Shown one piece after another: positions 36,300 through 48,912 of a stretch of DNA of 64,000 nt. The DNA comes from Paracentrotus lividus. Its lineage: Eukaryota; Echinodermata; Echinoidea; Camarodonta; Echinidae. The translations under genes were made by a program, and so were the position numbers. The DNA is taken from positions 3,775,883 through 3,839,882 of the forward strand of contig CALNVZ010000174.1 of NCBI GenBank assembly GCA_940671915.1, given 5' to 3'. Below the pieces are notes generated by a model that worked only from the letters and a program-made list of their open reading frames with translations, had not been told where the DNA came from and ran no database searches. Within the stretch, counting starts at the first letter, position 1, and every line of letters begins with the position of its first letter.

Positions 36300-36345
36300 T
36301 GAGGGAGAAGAGAGATAGGGAGAGAGGGAGAGAGAGAGAGAGAGA
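36300..36345 (+). repeat. GA microsatellite
   Basis: GAGGGAGAAGAGAGATAGGG is followed by a GAGAGAGAGAGAGAGAGA run. Purine-rich sequence continues loosely to about 36540. The minus-strand frame at 36153-36365 reads its SLSLSLS translation. Confidence 0.85.
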
Positions 36346-37369
36346 CAAAGGGAATTCACATACACTTCAGAGACAGAAATGAGATTGGCGAGGGAAAATG
36401 ACCAGTAAATAAATGATTGAGCTTGTGCAACAGAAGAGCATTAGAGAAAGAGATTTAAAAGAATTAGAAAAAGAGATTAAAAAGAAGAAAAGAAAGATAA
36501 AGAGAAAGAGATATGTAGAAATAAAGAGAAGTTATTTTTGTTAAAGAAGCAAGTACATGAAGAGCAGTGTAGGGGTTAAATGCAAATAAAGAATAAAATA
36601 AAAATACAAGCTTTGACAAGGAAAAAGCGTAAAAGCATGTACATGTATCTGGAGCCAGAGAGATGTTGAATACAAGTTTCTATGTACCATAGTTGATGTA
36701 CTCATGGCTGTTAAAAGACAACATCTTAACAGATTATTCTAATCAGTGTATTTCAGCTCGGGCTTCCGAACGGAAAAACCAGCAAAAAGAACGAGCAAAG
36801 AGATGGAAGATGAACTGACGGATGGCTACAGATTATTTCTAAAGCTCTCCATAATGTTTGTTATCCGTCTTATGAGGCATTACAATCTATTGAATGGCTG
36901 GAATCGCTGGATAAATGCCTCAGTGCCTCTAAACTTGAATTGATTAACATAGAAAGATCAATCTTACTTTTAGGAATTAGCACTAGTTAAAGAGGAGACT
37001 TCTCAGTGTGTGATGAAATGTGCTTTCAGCTCGTTTGATAGTGACAGTTTATACGTTAATGCTCTGATAAATAGAGCACTCTGGAATCGAGGTTGCTTAT
37101 CGGTTGATTAATTTTGGTTTATTTGATTCTAGACTGTGACAATTCAGAGTTTAATTCATTGTTGGATAAATTGTTATTAAATAATACAGATAAAGTTTGA
37201 ATTCACTCTTCAATGCTATCAAATTTATTAATTCTATTTGACACTAATCAACTCTGTTTATGTAATCTATTATTCAACCTCTATTCCTTTATTCATTTAA
37301 CACATTGAGTCATGTCTGCATTCTTCACTACATTATATATTTAACTCAACCATATCTATCACTCAACCA

Positions 37370-37530
37370 TTTTCAAATCTTTCATTAAACCATATCTCCT
37401 CACTAAACCCTATATCTTTCTTACTAAACCATATCTCTCTCAATACTAAACCATATCGCTCTCACTACTAAACCATAAAATCCCTAACTATATATCTCTC
37501 ACTAAACCTAATATCTCTCACCTTCCCATA
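37370..37530 (+). repeat. Degenerate minisatellite, CTCACTAAACCATATCT unit
   Basis: CACTAAACC or ACTAAACCATATC recurs at least seven times with spacings of roughly 20-27 bp, separated by TCTCTC-type sequence. It is a decayed tandem array. Confidence 0.6.
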
Positions 37531-38477
37531 CCTCACTCCCCTATAGTACAAGTTATATTCCTCACAATCAATTACATAGAATATCATGTACCTACCACGT
37601 GTTCTCAATGGCTCATTATGTTTCATTTATATATCTCTCTCATGCCGTGGAACATATAGATTTATGTATATTCTTTCCTGAGAAATATATATACTATGAA
37701 CAGGAAACATATATGTCTGTCGGCGAGCGGTGTGAATATGTTTTCAAAGCAGATCGCTAGAGGGGAAGTGTGTATATGATCAGTTGTATTTTATTTTCAA
37801 GTTGTGGAAGGTTTGTTCCCATTATTATGAAGTTAATGGTGCACATGTATGTTCTTGGTGGTGTACAGTTGTTGTGCAATTATAGAAATGCGAAGATGGG
37901 AACCAATGCTTACTTTTCATTTGTTGCTTCATGAATTTGAAACAGACCTATAAGTTATCCTTTGCCAATGTTCAATATATCAAAATGCAGTGAAACTATC
38001 TTTAGATTGAATATGGTTTATTAGGCCTTTTAGGCTAAGTTATTTTCTTTCACCATTACCAATACTTCATGTAATAAAATAATAAAGGCACTGTTTCCAT
38101 TTGCAATGTATGACAAAGGGCAATATGTGCAGGTGCCAGAATATATTTATTTTGAAGGGCAATATTTTTTTAGGTCATGTTTATTTTAAAAGAGCGATAT
38201 TCAAGTTGATGTTCTTTCAATATAGGCAATGTCCTTTTCAGCTTTGTGAGAGTCATTTATGTTGCTTTCTATCACTTAGCATGTAATGAAAATATGATAT
38301 ACTACTGATCAGAGTGAAAAGAACTTATATTATTTGATACAGATTTAGCACTTTTAGTAGAGCTGTTTAGCTCTAAATTTTAGGCGAATTGTGCAAATTT
38401 TGACTAAAGCATGAAACTTCTACCAATGGTAGTACATGCCATAAGTTCCATTTTAAGATCGGGAGGCACGTCAGATT

Positions 38478-38974
38478 TGACCTCTGATGACCTCTAGAGG
38501 TCAATGACCTTAAACTATCAGAATATTGATGTTTGACATCATTTTTCAATAAATCACAAGGTTATAATGCACGGAACATGCATTATATTTTGCAATCGAT
38601 GATTATTAATTACAAACAGGGTTTTAGATTTGAACTCTGAGAACAATGAAAGGTCAATGACCTCAAAATATCTGAATATGACTATTTAACGTTTTGGCTA
38701 AGGAGAAACATTGCTATGTTACAATATTATGTATTTTTGGCTGAAATGAGACTGTCTTGATATTCTTAGAACAATTGATACTGATTTGCAGGTTCTTAAC
38801 CTTTGACCTCCCTAGACTGCGAAAGGTCATTGACCTCAAAATATGAAAATTTTGATATTTGCGCTGTTCTTTCATACTCTCCATGTACAAAGTCTGTTGC
38901 AATGAATAGCTTTCACGTTACATAGACAAGTTTCTACCTTAATTGACCTCTGACATGTATGAGGTCAAAGGTCG
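38478..38974. promoter_or_regulatory. Array of AGGTCA half sites, left arm
   Basis: AGGTCA-N-TGACCT (IR1 spacing) occurs at 38498-38510, 38651-38663 and 38824-38836. Single TGACCT half sites lie at 38478, 38488, 38804 and 38944. A direct repeat AGGTCA-A-AGGTCG (DR1 spacing) lies at 38962-38974. The IR1 sites belong to diverged tandem modules of about 153 and 173 bp that share CAAAATAT or TAAACTAT tails. IR1 and DR1 are known layouts for nuclear-receptor dimers with RXR. Binding is inferred; the motif array is directly visible. Confidence 0.45.
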
Positions 38975-39032
38975 ACATAGGCGGGCCACTATAATGAAAG
39001 ACAATAATGTCTTCCATTAGCTGATTGTAGTA

Positions 39033-39534
39033 GGGGAGACCGGGGATGGAAGTTACACGGGTCAGTTGTTACAGTTCTCAGTGTGCTAAGTTGGAACAAG
39101 AAAGTTTGTGCTAACTGGCATCTATATACAGCCTTCACATAGCTGTGATGAACTGCCGATCGTGAGGTTTCTCCGTTGTTTTATTAAAAAGTAGATCAAC
39201 AAAAACCATTTTTTACAGTTCAAAGTAAATTTTTGACAAAAATTAAAATTTGTAATAGTTCTTACAACTGAAGGCACAGGATGATAGTCTGGTATTGTGA
39301 ATATAGTACATGTATGTTACTAATATACCCCTGCCCCATGCCCCGTTATTCTGCCTAATGGCTTTGCTTTGTTGATTTTATGTGTAAAATCACCCCATGT
39401 CGATGAAACAAAAGTATGGTATAAGAGATTTACACATTGTCAACTTACCCCGTATGTTTACAAAATGATTTTGTAACAATCTACCCCGTCTGGCCCAAAA
39501 TGTGAATTTTGTAACGTCCATCCCCGGTCTCCCT
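39033..39534. mobile_element. 502-bp MITE nested in the palindrome's left arm
   Basis: GGGGAGACCGGGGATGGA at the left end and its near-perfect inverse TCCATCCCCGGTCTCCCT at the right end are flanked by TA (39031-39032, 39535-39536). The right arm of the palindrome keeps the uninterrupted site, CAAGAATACTAC at 41064-41074, with a single TA. This is direct evidence of an insertion with TA duplication after the palindrome formed. TA duplication fits Tc1/mariner-type elements; there is no transposase frame. Confidence 0.85.
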
Positions 39535-41129
39535 TACTCTTGTCCTGCGCAGTTCTCCTGCCGAGTCCGACTTGATCAGCTTCGTCTCATTTTTACTTGA
39601 GGTGCTGGAGACGGATATGCCTATACTTGAATGCTTTGATAGATGCTGTACAGAAAGTGAACCAGAAAGTGCAGGCCATACGAACTGTAGATACTACTGT
39701 TTTGGCACTGGCCACTTTCAAAAAACATACATACTGACTTACTTATACATAGCTCTTAGTAGCGGATTCAGCTTCCAGTACATAATCAATCGCTAATACA
39801 TGTGTTTCTGTTTCCAATTGTCATGCCCTCATAAAGCATGATACTGTATATTTTCGCTAAAAAGAGAAATTAGTCTGTTAATGTGAAAAGTGCTCCTGGA
39901 AGTAACATGTAGTCAAAGTTATATGAGTATAACGATATTTAAAGTTATATGGGTACATACACCATGTAACTGCTACATGTAGAGTGCTAGGGTTGTTGTG
40001 CTGTCTATGTCTGCAATAGTCCTGGAAGTGAACAATGTCAGGTAGTACTAATAGTTCTTCACTCAGAAATCTATGGCTCTCACAGGACTGCTAAGGAACC
40101 AGACTATGGTGCCGAATCTCGACATTAACCAAGCCCATCTGACAGGGACAAAGGAATCCTGTACTGTCAGAGGCCTCAGATTCTTACCATGAACTGATGC
40201 AAGAGCAAGAATGATGCACTGATAGCAAGGCTTCTAAAGTCCATTCGAATATATTTGGAGACTGTTGCTATCGGGAACAATTTATAACTCACTCGGTCAG
40301 TCAGTTAGTCTTTGGTTGTTCTGAAGAGGTGTGTGCAGACGAGAATGGGACAGGGCAAGCTACATGGGCTAAAATATAAAACTTTGGACTGCAACTGACA
40401 AGATAACACAGCTCTAGGAAAACACTTTCATCTTCTGTTGTCAAGTCCCTTTAACGAGAACAGTCAAAGGACTAATTACTGACTGATTGAATGAGTGAAT
40501 AATCGTTCCCGATAGCAACAGTCTAAAAGTATGATCGAGTGGACTTATGTAGCATTGGTGTACTTCCAACAACTGGTGCATACTTCCTTGCATTTGCATC
40601 AATATTTAGAGCCAGGTATTAAGGCATCTGACAGTCTATCCAAAGGGGCTGCAACCACACAGGATTCCTTTGTCCATTTCAGATGGGCTTGGTAGATCAG
40701 GATTCGGCACCCTCATCCTGTAGACATTCATAATGTGCCATCTCCTTTAGGTAAATGCTTCAAAGAGCCAGATTTGTAGGTGAATAACTTTTAGTACTAT
40801 ACCTGACATTGTTCACGTCATACGTAAAAGAGATTGTTACTCTCAGGAGCACTTTTTACATTTTCGAGGCAGACTTCTTCCCTTTTTTTAGGGGAAAACA
40901 GCCCAAAACAGCAGTATCCACTGTTTGTATGGCCTGCACTTTCTTGATCACTCTCTTTACAGCATCTCCCAAAGCAAGCAAGTAGACCTATCCGCCTCCA
41001 GGTTCTGAAGTAAATATGAGACAAGCTGATCAAGTCGGACTCGGCAGGAGAACCACGCAGGACAAGAATACTACAATCGGCAGCTAATGGACGACGTTAT
41101 TGTCTTTCATTAAAGTGACCCGCCTATGT

Positions 41130-41631
41130 CGACCTTTGGCCTCATACATGTCAGAGGTCAATTAAGGTAGAAACATGTCTATGTAACTTGAGAGCTATTC
41201 ATTCCAACAGACTTTGTATGTGGAGAGTATGAAATAACCAACAGCGCAAATATCTAAATTGTCATATTTTGAGGTCAATGACCTTTCGCAGTCTAGGGAG
41301 GTCAAAGTTCAAGAACCTGCAAATCAGTATCAATTGCTCTAAGAATATCAAGACAGTCTCATTTCAGCCAAAAATACAAAGTATTGCACCATAGCAATGT
41401 TTCTCCTTAGCCAATAACATTAAATAGTCATATACTGATATTTTGAGGTCATTGACCTTTCATTGTTCTCAGAGTTCAAATCTAAAGCCCTGTTTGTGAT
41501 TAATAATCATCGATTGCAAAATATAATGCATGTTCCGTGCATTATCACCATGTGATTTATTGGAAAATGATGTCAAATATCAATATTCTGATATTTTAAG
41601 GTCATTGACCTCTGGGGGTCACCAGAGGTCA
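41130..41631. promoter_or_regulatory. Array of AGGTCA half sites, right arm
   Basis: Three AGGTCA-N-TGACCT sites lie at 41272-41284, 41446-41458 and 41599-41611, mirroring the left arm. AGGTCA half sites lie at 41155, 41299 and 41626. The counterpart of the left DR1 (41130-41142) has one half altered to AGGCCA when read on the minus strand. As on the left, function is inference from motif identity. Confidence 0.45.
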
Positions 41632-41826
41632 AATCTGATGTGCCTCCCGATCTTAAAATGAAACTTATGGCATGTACTACCATTGGTAGAAGTTTCATGC
41701 TTTAGTCAAAATTTGCACAATTATTCAGCTAATCCGCTCTACTATTTTCTTTCTCGTAGCATCATATATTCTTGCTGACAACAAACTTATCAGTTGTCTT
41801 GAAAAAATATGTGATCACAACTTTAA

Positions 41827-42804
41827 GTAGGGATGTCCACTAAAATTTTATGTTATTTTTAAGTTGTTTTTGCTAGGCTTATTGGATAGAGCATTTTAAA
41901 AGAAAGATTTTGGTACTTGAATTATCACAATTGGATGTTAACCATTTCAAAGATATGACCCAAAGAGTGTCTCAGATTACCAATGAGCTGCTAGAACACT
42001 TTTCAAGTTTCAGACAAAGCCAGAAAATGCAATAAAAGCTCAAGTTTATGGTCCTTTTGTCTTCGATTTATTCAACCAATCATACCAAACATTTTCTTTG
42101 TGTGTATCAACATGAAATGAGATTATAGTAACATAATTGAGGCGTATGAGTAGATTATACAAAAAGTTATGGCAGTACAAAACTGATGGTTTGACAGGTA
42201 TGTTACCGTATGTGATCCAATATGACCACCGTGGAAAATACTCCATAGGGCATGTTTCAATAGAAACACCCTAGCAATAGGGCTATTTCATGGTGGTGTG
42301 GCTCAGAGCTGAGTGTTGGAGAGGGTAGAGTAATTTCAAAACTTAAATGGCCAGTGGTAAACATAGTTCTTTGTTTTTCACCCCAATACATTTTTTGTTC
42401 AAAAATAGTTAAATGTTATAGATATCCACTTTTCCTTATCTGAATCTATTCCAATCATGAAAAATTCCAGTTATAACACACATCACACAGAAGCATCACT
42501 TTGAACACGCTGTAGATTTTTTCATATAAATTTTTTCAACAGGGAAAGTTGATCACCTGCTGAGGTATTTTCTAAGGAAGAAACTGACCAATTAGGAATA
42601 AAAATGATTGATATTTACCACTGGCCAAATGACAATTTCGAAAGCTGTTTTTTGTTGAAAATTTTGCTATTTCTCTGCCTGTGTATTATTGAGTAGGCAG
42701 TGCATAGGTTATTGTTTGCATTGTAAATGCATGGGTGACTACATCCGTACAGTGAAGTGGAAACCGTTCTAGTGGCTTTTTGCTTTTGTGTGGACATCCC
42801 TACT
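41827..42804. mobile_element. 1-kb element with short terminal inverted repeats and TTAA flanks
   Basis: TTAA at 41823-41826 and 42805-42808 brackets GTAGGGATGTCCAC and its inverse GTGGACATCCCTAC (one extra base at the right end). A second inverted pair, AATGGCCAGTGGTAAA (about 42349) and TTTACCACTGGCCA (about 42614), lies inside. The TTAA target fits a piggyBac-like non-autonomous element. The minus-strand frames at 42046-42246 and 42615-42815 lie inside and show no transposase motif. Confidence 0.65.
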
Positions 42805-42901
42805 TTAAGAAACAACGAAAAAAAAATATTAGGAAAACGTGTTTGTGCAAAAAGGAACTTATTCTGTGCTAGGAGCTAAGAGGACGTTATGATTTAATCT
42901 A

Positions 42902-42974
42902 TTGACTCTGGGAATCAGGTGCTTGCAGTGTTTAACCTATGAGAATGAGAAAATTCAGTATTCAGTGTGTTAAC
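42902..42974 (+). repeat. Dispersed repeat family R2, copy 2
   Basis: Aligns with 51810-51879 in the same orientation. Shared blocks are GGTGCTT or TGTGCTT, GTGTTTAACCTATGAGAAT or GTGTTAAGCCTATGGGAAT, ATTCAGTA and a TGTTAA or GGTTAA end. Confidence 0.45.
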
Positions 42975-43396
42975 TCTTATTTCCCCACTCACCAGACAAT
43001 ATTTTCAGGAGTATAGATGTTACTCAACAGTTCACATTATTAGATTGCTAGAGGTTCACACTATCGTGTAAGAAGCAGGTGAACGAGAAGCGATATCCTT
43101 ACACAGACGACCAAAACCATTATTGATTTTAAACTCTTTCAAATCACCCTTTGAAGAGCATAAATCCAGCCAGATTGTCTGCTGTACAGTGTGTGAAATT
43201 GTGAAGATAATTTCTGATAAAGAGCCGACTTTGAATGGCTTTCCTGGGGATAAATGACAAGTTATAATGACTCTAAAAGGATTACTTTGACTTCATGATT
43301 TGTGATGTGTTTCTTAGTTTTGTAAATACCATAGCAACGTAATATGAATGAAGCTCTTCATACAAGAAAGCTTTGAGTTTGGAAAGTAGTGAGAGT

Positions 43397-43530
43397 GATG
43401 CAGAGAGAGGGAGAAAAGAGAGAGAGAGAGAAAGAGAGAGGGGAGGAAGGGAGGAAGAGAGAGGAGGGGAGGAAGGGAGGGAGGGAGACAGGCGGAGAGA
43501 TTGGGAAAGGGAGAAAGAGTAAAAGCTATT
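43397..43530 (+). repeat. GA/GGA-rich purine tract
   Basis: The plus strand is nearly pure purine, with GAGAGAGAGAGAAAGAGAG, then GGAAGGGAGGAAGAGAGGAG-type blocks. Confidence 0.9.
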
Positions 43531-46500
43531 GGGAGATAAAATGAATCATATTTCTTATGATAAACAAAAAGGCGTTAATTTCTTTTAGAAGTCTTTCTGG
43601 CATTAAAGCCATGATATAAAAACAATGAGATTAGAATACCTAAATAGAAGGTGTGAAAAGGATTATGGAAGAGCCAGGTGATGATAGAGAGAAAGTAAGA
43701 AGGATGGAGAGAAAGAGAGATGAAAAGAGGGAGGGGGCAGGCAAGGTGCTCTTGCTTTATTTATGGGAATTTATGAAGCAGTCTTTTCTATCCTAAGGCC
43801 TTTGTATCATGCCGACAAAGGGATTCATTAGTAGTGCTAGCTTTCGGAAATTAATCGCTTGAAATCTCGTTCCATCCACATGCCTGCATATGAGCCCTTG
43901 GATTGTCCGAAGAATCACCAGGTACTGTCCAAATTAAGAAGAAAATATGAGAGTAATCGGCAATAAATGTAATGCGATTGAACCGAGTTTATATCTTCAC
44001 GCTTGATGGGACAAGATTAAGATTACATCAAACATGGCTATGCTGGGTTTTCATGCCACCGAGTCGGTTACATATATTTGACCACTTTTTCTTCTCGTCG
44101 TCGTCACGTGTACCACGTTTCCGAAACGTTAAATGAGGAGGGAAGCATTGGATGTGTGCTTACTCCATCCATGCGAGCTGTTGTACCAACACAAGCACCC
44201 TTTGAAGATCCGCCGACAGTCAAATAAACACCGCCGGTACCGAGTTTAGAAAAGTCAAAAGGAAAGGTTGGTTTCTGAAAGCCTGGCTACAAAAAGCTTT
44301 TATGAGAAATGTGATGTTATATGTGAGGTATAACCTGTTTAGGTTTGATGTCTTCAATGTTGATTTTATTCTGAAGCCTGGGAGGAAGAAATATTGGAAG
44401 CAAGTTTCCTATTGTGGGACAAGGCTAAAGGGACTTTCATATCTTATCTAAATATGGAAAGGAAGGGGAAACGAAAGTATCTGGGGAAAATTTTAAAAGA
44501 AAACAAACACGTGTTCCATAGTGTAGATGCTTTTCACAGTTTATTTCTTTAAAGTATTTCACTGAATTTGTCAATTGTGGCTCTTACTTGCATTATTATG
44601 AATGGATGTTGCCATTATTCTTTCCTACTATTATATTGAAGATTGAAATTGTATTCATTCTTCGTTTTATGTCCTCCAAGCCTCCCCAAATTTCGGTCAA
44701 TCACAAGAGAGGATATACGATATATACAGACGTCAATTTGGAGTTCATAATAATGATTTACTATGGAGAAAGAGGGAACATGTTAAAATATGAAGAAAAA
44801 AAAGAAAGAAAACAACCCAAAATAGACGTAATAATGATAAAGAAAAAAGGAAAGAGAATGAACATAAACAGAGGATAAGACTCCCACCAAAAAACATAAA
44901 GAGATAAAAAAGAAAAAGAAAGAGGAAACAAGAAGGATGTTCAAAATAAAAGAAAAATACAAATGGAAAAACAAATATTTCTCTTCATTTGTTCATGTGG
45001 TTTTGTGTTTAATATCTTCATCCATATACAGTGTAGAGTAACAGTAATAGAATATAGTAACAAGTGATTTATCTTTCAATCAAAGCCCAATGGAATACAT
45101 CAGATAAGAATAATATGGCATTGAACTTTGTATGATAGTCGTTCAGCTTCCAGCTTTATTAATCCTCTTTAAAACCTCAATACTGTTTTTAATTTGCAAA
45201 CCTGCCCAATCGGTTTCATCGGCTCTGCAAAAGATAATAATACCAAGAATAAATTATTCTTCAATTACCAAGGTTGTTGTGCTTTAAATGAAGAGAATCA
45301 GTTGCTTTTGTCAATTGCAACAATGACAATTTTGTTTTTACACAGAGATATTCCAAATGATTGAATTAGGCCTGTTATATATTTTCTAATTCGTTTGTAA
45401 ATATGTATAATAATTTAAATAATTGAAGTATATTGTGTTTATTTCATAGTCATTATTTTTTTTTTTACACTGATAAATTATTGTTAAAAAAGAAATAAAT
45501 AAAAAGGAAAAAAAATTGTCAAAAATTCAATGTAAGATAGAAGGGGTTTTATAAATTTCAGCATTTGCTTATATATTGTCTCAAGTTCATATAATAAGAA
45601 TTGGTCCTTCGTACAATATCAGAATATGTTTATGGTTCACAAATAGATATTTTGAAATGTAGTTTATTAAAAAAATGTATTTTTTAAAGAGCCTTTACTC
45701 ATTACTACTAAGACCTAGTATTCATTGAGTTCTATTTTCCATTAATTATTTTGAAATGCTATAAAATTAAATTATTAGCTTCTTTGCCTGCCCTGTACAT
45801 TTCTATAAGTTTGACATAGAAATCATATTTCCTTCTTTCTAAATGGGCTGAAAAGTAATGACTTTAGAGACTAAAAATCAAGTACCCTTTCAGCTATCGT
45901 GTTTATCAGAGCTTTATTCCATTCAAGTATTCCTTTTCTCAGAAATAGAATACTATCAATTAGAGTATGAATTAACAAAATCAGAGAAAGAGGGGACATT
46001 TGTATTCTCATGTTAAGGACTATTTTCCCCATACTTGCTCAATTATGACCCCAGTCAGACTGGTGTAACCGTAAACAAATTGACACTGCCCGTAATGGTA
46101 ATAGAGTTTTCTGTTTGGATTTGGTTTGAAGTTGGCGAGTTGATGAGACTTGGGTAACTAATGCATTCAGCATACAGGATTTAGTGATTGGGGATAGGTT
46201 TTTATAATATAATGTGCAATGTGATTTGTTTGATGTATTTGACTAAAGCCCCAAAGGTCAGGTTGATTAATTAGGAAGGCTTGTAACTGACTTGGGAATT
46301 GGTGAATGGTATGGAAGATAGAGAGAGAAAAGGATAGAAATATACGGTGGGTACAAGAGTGAAATATAAAAATAAAAATAAGATACAAAGAGAGAGAGAG
46401 AGAGAAAGAAAGATATTATAGTGAAAATGAGAGATAAATATAAAGAGATAAAAGAGTATACAGAGATGGAGAAAAGAGCATGAAGGAGTATGATGAGATT

Positions 46501-48884
46501 AAAGCAATATTTAGGAGTAAAGAGGCAGGGAAAATATTAATAAATGGATAATTGGAGAAGGGGGAAATGGATACAAATGGAGAAAGATGTGTATAATAAT
46601 TGGCTAACACAGACATTTAACATATTTTTGTGTATTTTAAAAGTTTTTAAAAGAGAACATAAAGAAGAATAAAAACAATGACAAAGATATAGATCACAAA
46701 AATGCAATACAAAAAAATATAAATGCATAACTACAGAGCTCACTACAAAAGAGAAAGCAAGTTCTGGGGGGGGGGGGGTTAGCAATTACGTGCCTGCAGG
46801 AATTTTATATCATGGGTCGAAATGTACCCAGAGTTCCTCCCGACATGTCACTAAAATGTCAATAAAACCAAATTTCTCTTCATTTCCCTTCATTATTTTG
46901 CATACGTCTGTGACGTAGCAGTGACTTTCACTCAATTACAGCTGAATGCAGTACGTGGGTCGGCCGGTACGTGCATACTTGTGTACTAGGTCTTTCACCT
47001 TCATTTGTATGTTATGGTGTGCTGGTTTTCATTGTGGTATAAGAATAGCATATTTAACAAAGGAAAAAAGTTAATCGTGTGTGATTTTTGTTTTTTAATC
47101 GATTTGAAAGATAATTTGTTTTATGACTTTTCTTTTATCAAGTATTACAATAATGCAGTTCTTTGTTGCTATTGATTATGATTGTATTAAGGACAACAGT
47201 AGTAATAAATATATTTTTTAGTAATGTATATTGAAAAATATACCATGAGAGTTATAAAGCATGCAAACAATACTGACAATAGATAAGATAACAGCAATGG
47301 TGGAAAGAAAAGCTAAATGTAATATTGATTACAATTTTGCATATAATATTTTGAGTGAAATATGACACAACTATTTGTTTTAAAAGGGAAGTGTCATATG
47401 TCATTATTTCACTTTGGCAAAGTTTTAAATAAAAATACAACCCTTGAGGCACCTAAGTCATATTGTAAATGACAAATACAATATGTTTATGTCCTCCCTC
47501 AACCCTCAATCTCCCCGTGCATATGGTATTCAGTTTGCCTTAACCAAAGGTCATTCCATATACTGCATCAGTTTTAATAAAACTCATATATTTCTGCAAT
47601 AATGGATGAAAGAAGACAGATGTACGTCACAATATTTCATATTGACCCATTTATGCATATTTGACTGAGTGAAATAATTTCATTTCTTATAGCCAGCTTC
47701 TGTGTTATACAAACTTGGTTCTGTTTTAGGCCTGTGCAGGGGGAGCAAATATATACATTGTTTTATGAAATAAGATATAATTGGTAGGGTGAGGGGAAGA
47801 AAGGCTTTATGCAACGAGGAAGGGTATGTATTAAGACTTATGACCTTCTGGTCATCAGGTGGTCACATATATTTGTTTTTTGATCATTGATAACTTTGAA
47901 TTGTGATCAGGTTATGAAGTTGTTTTTTATCTCAAGAAATTTTTGTCTGGTATTTGTGTTGAATAATATTTTTTTGTGGAAAATATAAGGGAAATTGAAG
48001 GTAGACAAAAACATTTAAATTGACCAACATTTAATGTGCTTTTATTATGAACTGTGTTTTTAAATGCAACTATTATAAAAAGAACAAATCAAAAATTTTG
48101 TACAGTCACATACCTGTGAATTAGATTCATGCCATAACAGTTATGAACAGTGACAAAGTGTCCTTTCATGAATATAAAAACCATTAAAAAAAATAACATT
48201 CCCTTCATGATCAGATGAGTAAAAAAAAAAATCATTCTATATCTACCAGGCAATCTTTCTTCTCTCCTCTCATTATTTTTCATCTTTCTTGGCAGACATG
48301 CATACTCTCTCTTTCTCCTTTTTGTCATCTATCCCTGAGGCCATGATATTCATATTGTGTCAGGTATTGGGTAATCGTATCTGGCCTATCGGGTCAATCT
48401 CAGCTACATCCGTCTTGTATTCTCAATGGCAAGAGGTGTTGTAGAGTCCAGTTCAAACCTTTGCTTGGGCCGCAATGGTGAGATTTGGGGCAAAGGTTTT
48501 GTCCAAAATATAGCAAGGGAAGAATGGTTATTGTCCAATAGGGAGTATCCAAATTGAAGATGAATTACTATGCCATTTTGAATGGTCTTCCTTGCCTTCA
48601 AGTGATAATCTGTCTTTCAAAAGAGCTAAAGGGAATGTGTGGATATATTTCTGACCTTTTGACTTTGAGCTGATAAAATGTCTTTTCTGCAAAACAATTG
48701 GAAAAGGATTAAGTAATCACATATAAAATTCAAGCTTGACTTTTGAAACTCAAAATTTTGTAACAGGAGGGGAGGGGTGGGGGTGTTGGCTGTTTTATAA
48801 CCAAAGTTGAATTACAATTTTTCCTTCTTTTCAAGAAATTTCTAGCATACAGTGGACATTACCAATAAATACATTCTCACTGTT

Positions 48885-48912
48885 CGATTTGATTTGATTT
48901 GATTTGATTTGA
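48885..48912 (+). repeat. GATTT pentanucleotide microsatellite
   Basis: GATTT is repeated five times without interruption, ending GATCAAAT. Confidence 0.9.

Larger units (their letters stand above)
26163..38356. other. Putative long intron or intergenic DNA
   Basis: No further exon could be supported. The stretch is AT-rich with microsatellites (27090-27112, 27275-27299), a 650-base pyrimidine tract (28541-29190), a C run (30308-30321), a pyrimidine-rich TACTTC-type stretch (32800-33000), a telomere-like segment (34434-34489), a 20-bp hairpin (35063-35130), a GA tract (36300-36345) and a degenerate minisatellite (37370-37530). A segment at 27410-27600 and one at 33060-33370 are GC-balanced and unexplained. 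Confidence 0.45.
38357..41745. mobile_element. 3.4-kb palindromic foldback element or inverted duplication
   Basis: The left arm (38357-40330) and right arm (40448-41745) are inverted copies with a spacer of about 115 bases. Matches include ATTGTGCAAATTTTGACTAA (38389) with its inverse near 41704, CTCCTGCCGAGTCCGACTTG (39555) with its inverse near 41031, and TGTTGCTATCGGGAACAA (40264) with its inverse near 40504. The left arm is longer because it carries a 502-bp MITE (39033-39534) and an extra stretch of about 115 bp near 39905-40020. The outer ends read TAGTAGAGC and GCTCTACTA; no clear target duplication is visible. Short related frames at 39572-39796 (plus) and 40818-41033 (minus) are the same arm sequence read twice, with frequent divergence and no known domain, so coding is doubtful. 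Confidence 0.8.

Noticed and set aside
36746..36943. Possible exon after TGTATTTCAG
   Set aside because: The acceptor is fair but no donor follows, and the frame starts from GTG, not ATG.
39572..41033. Two similar cysteine-containing frames on opposite strands as a gene pair
   Set aside because: They are the same palindrome-arm sequence read from each arm, and they diverge in length and ends.
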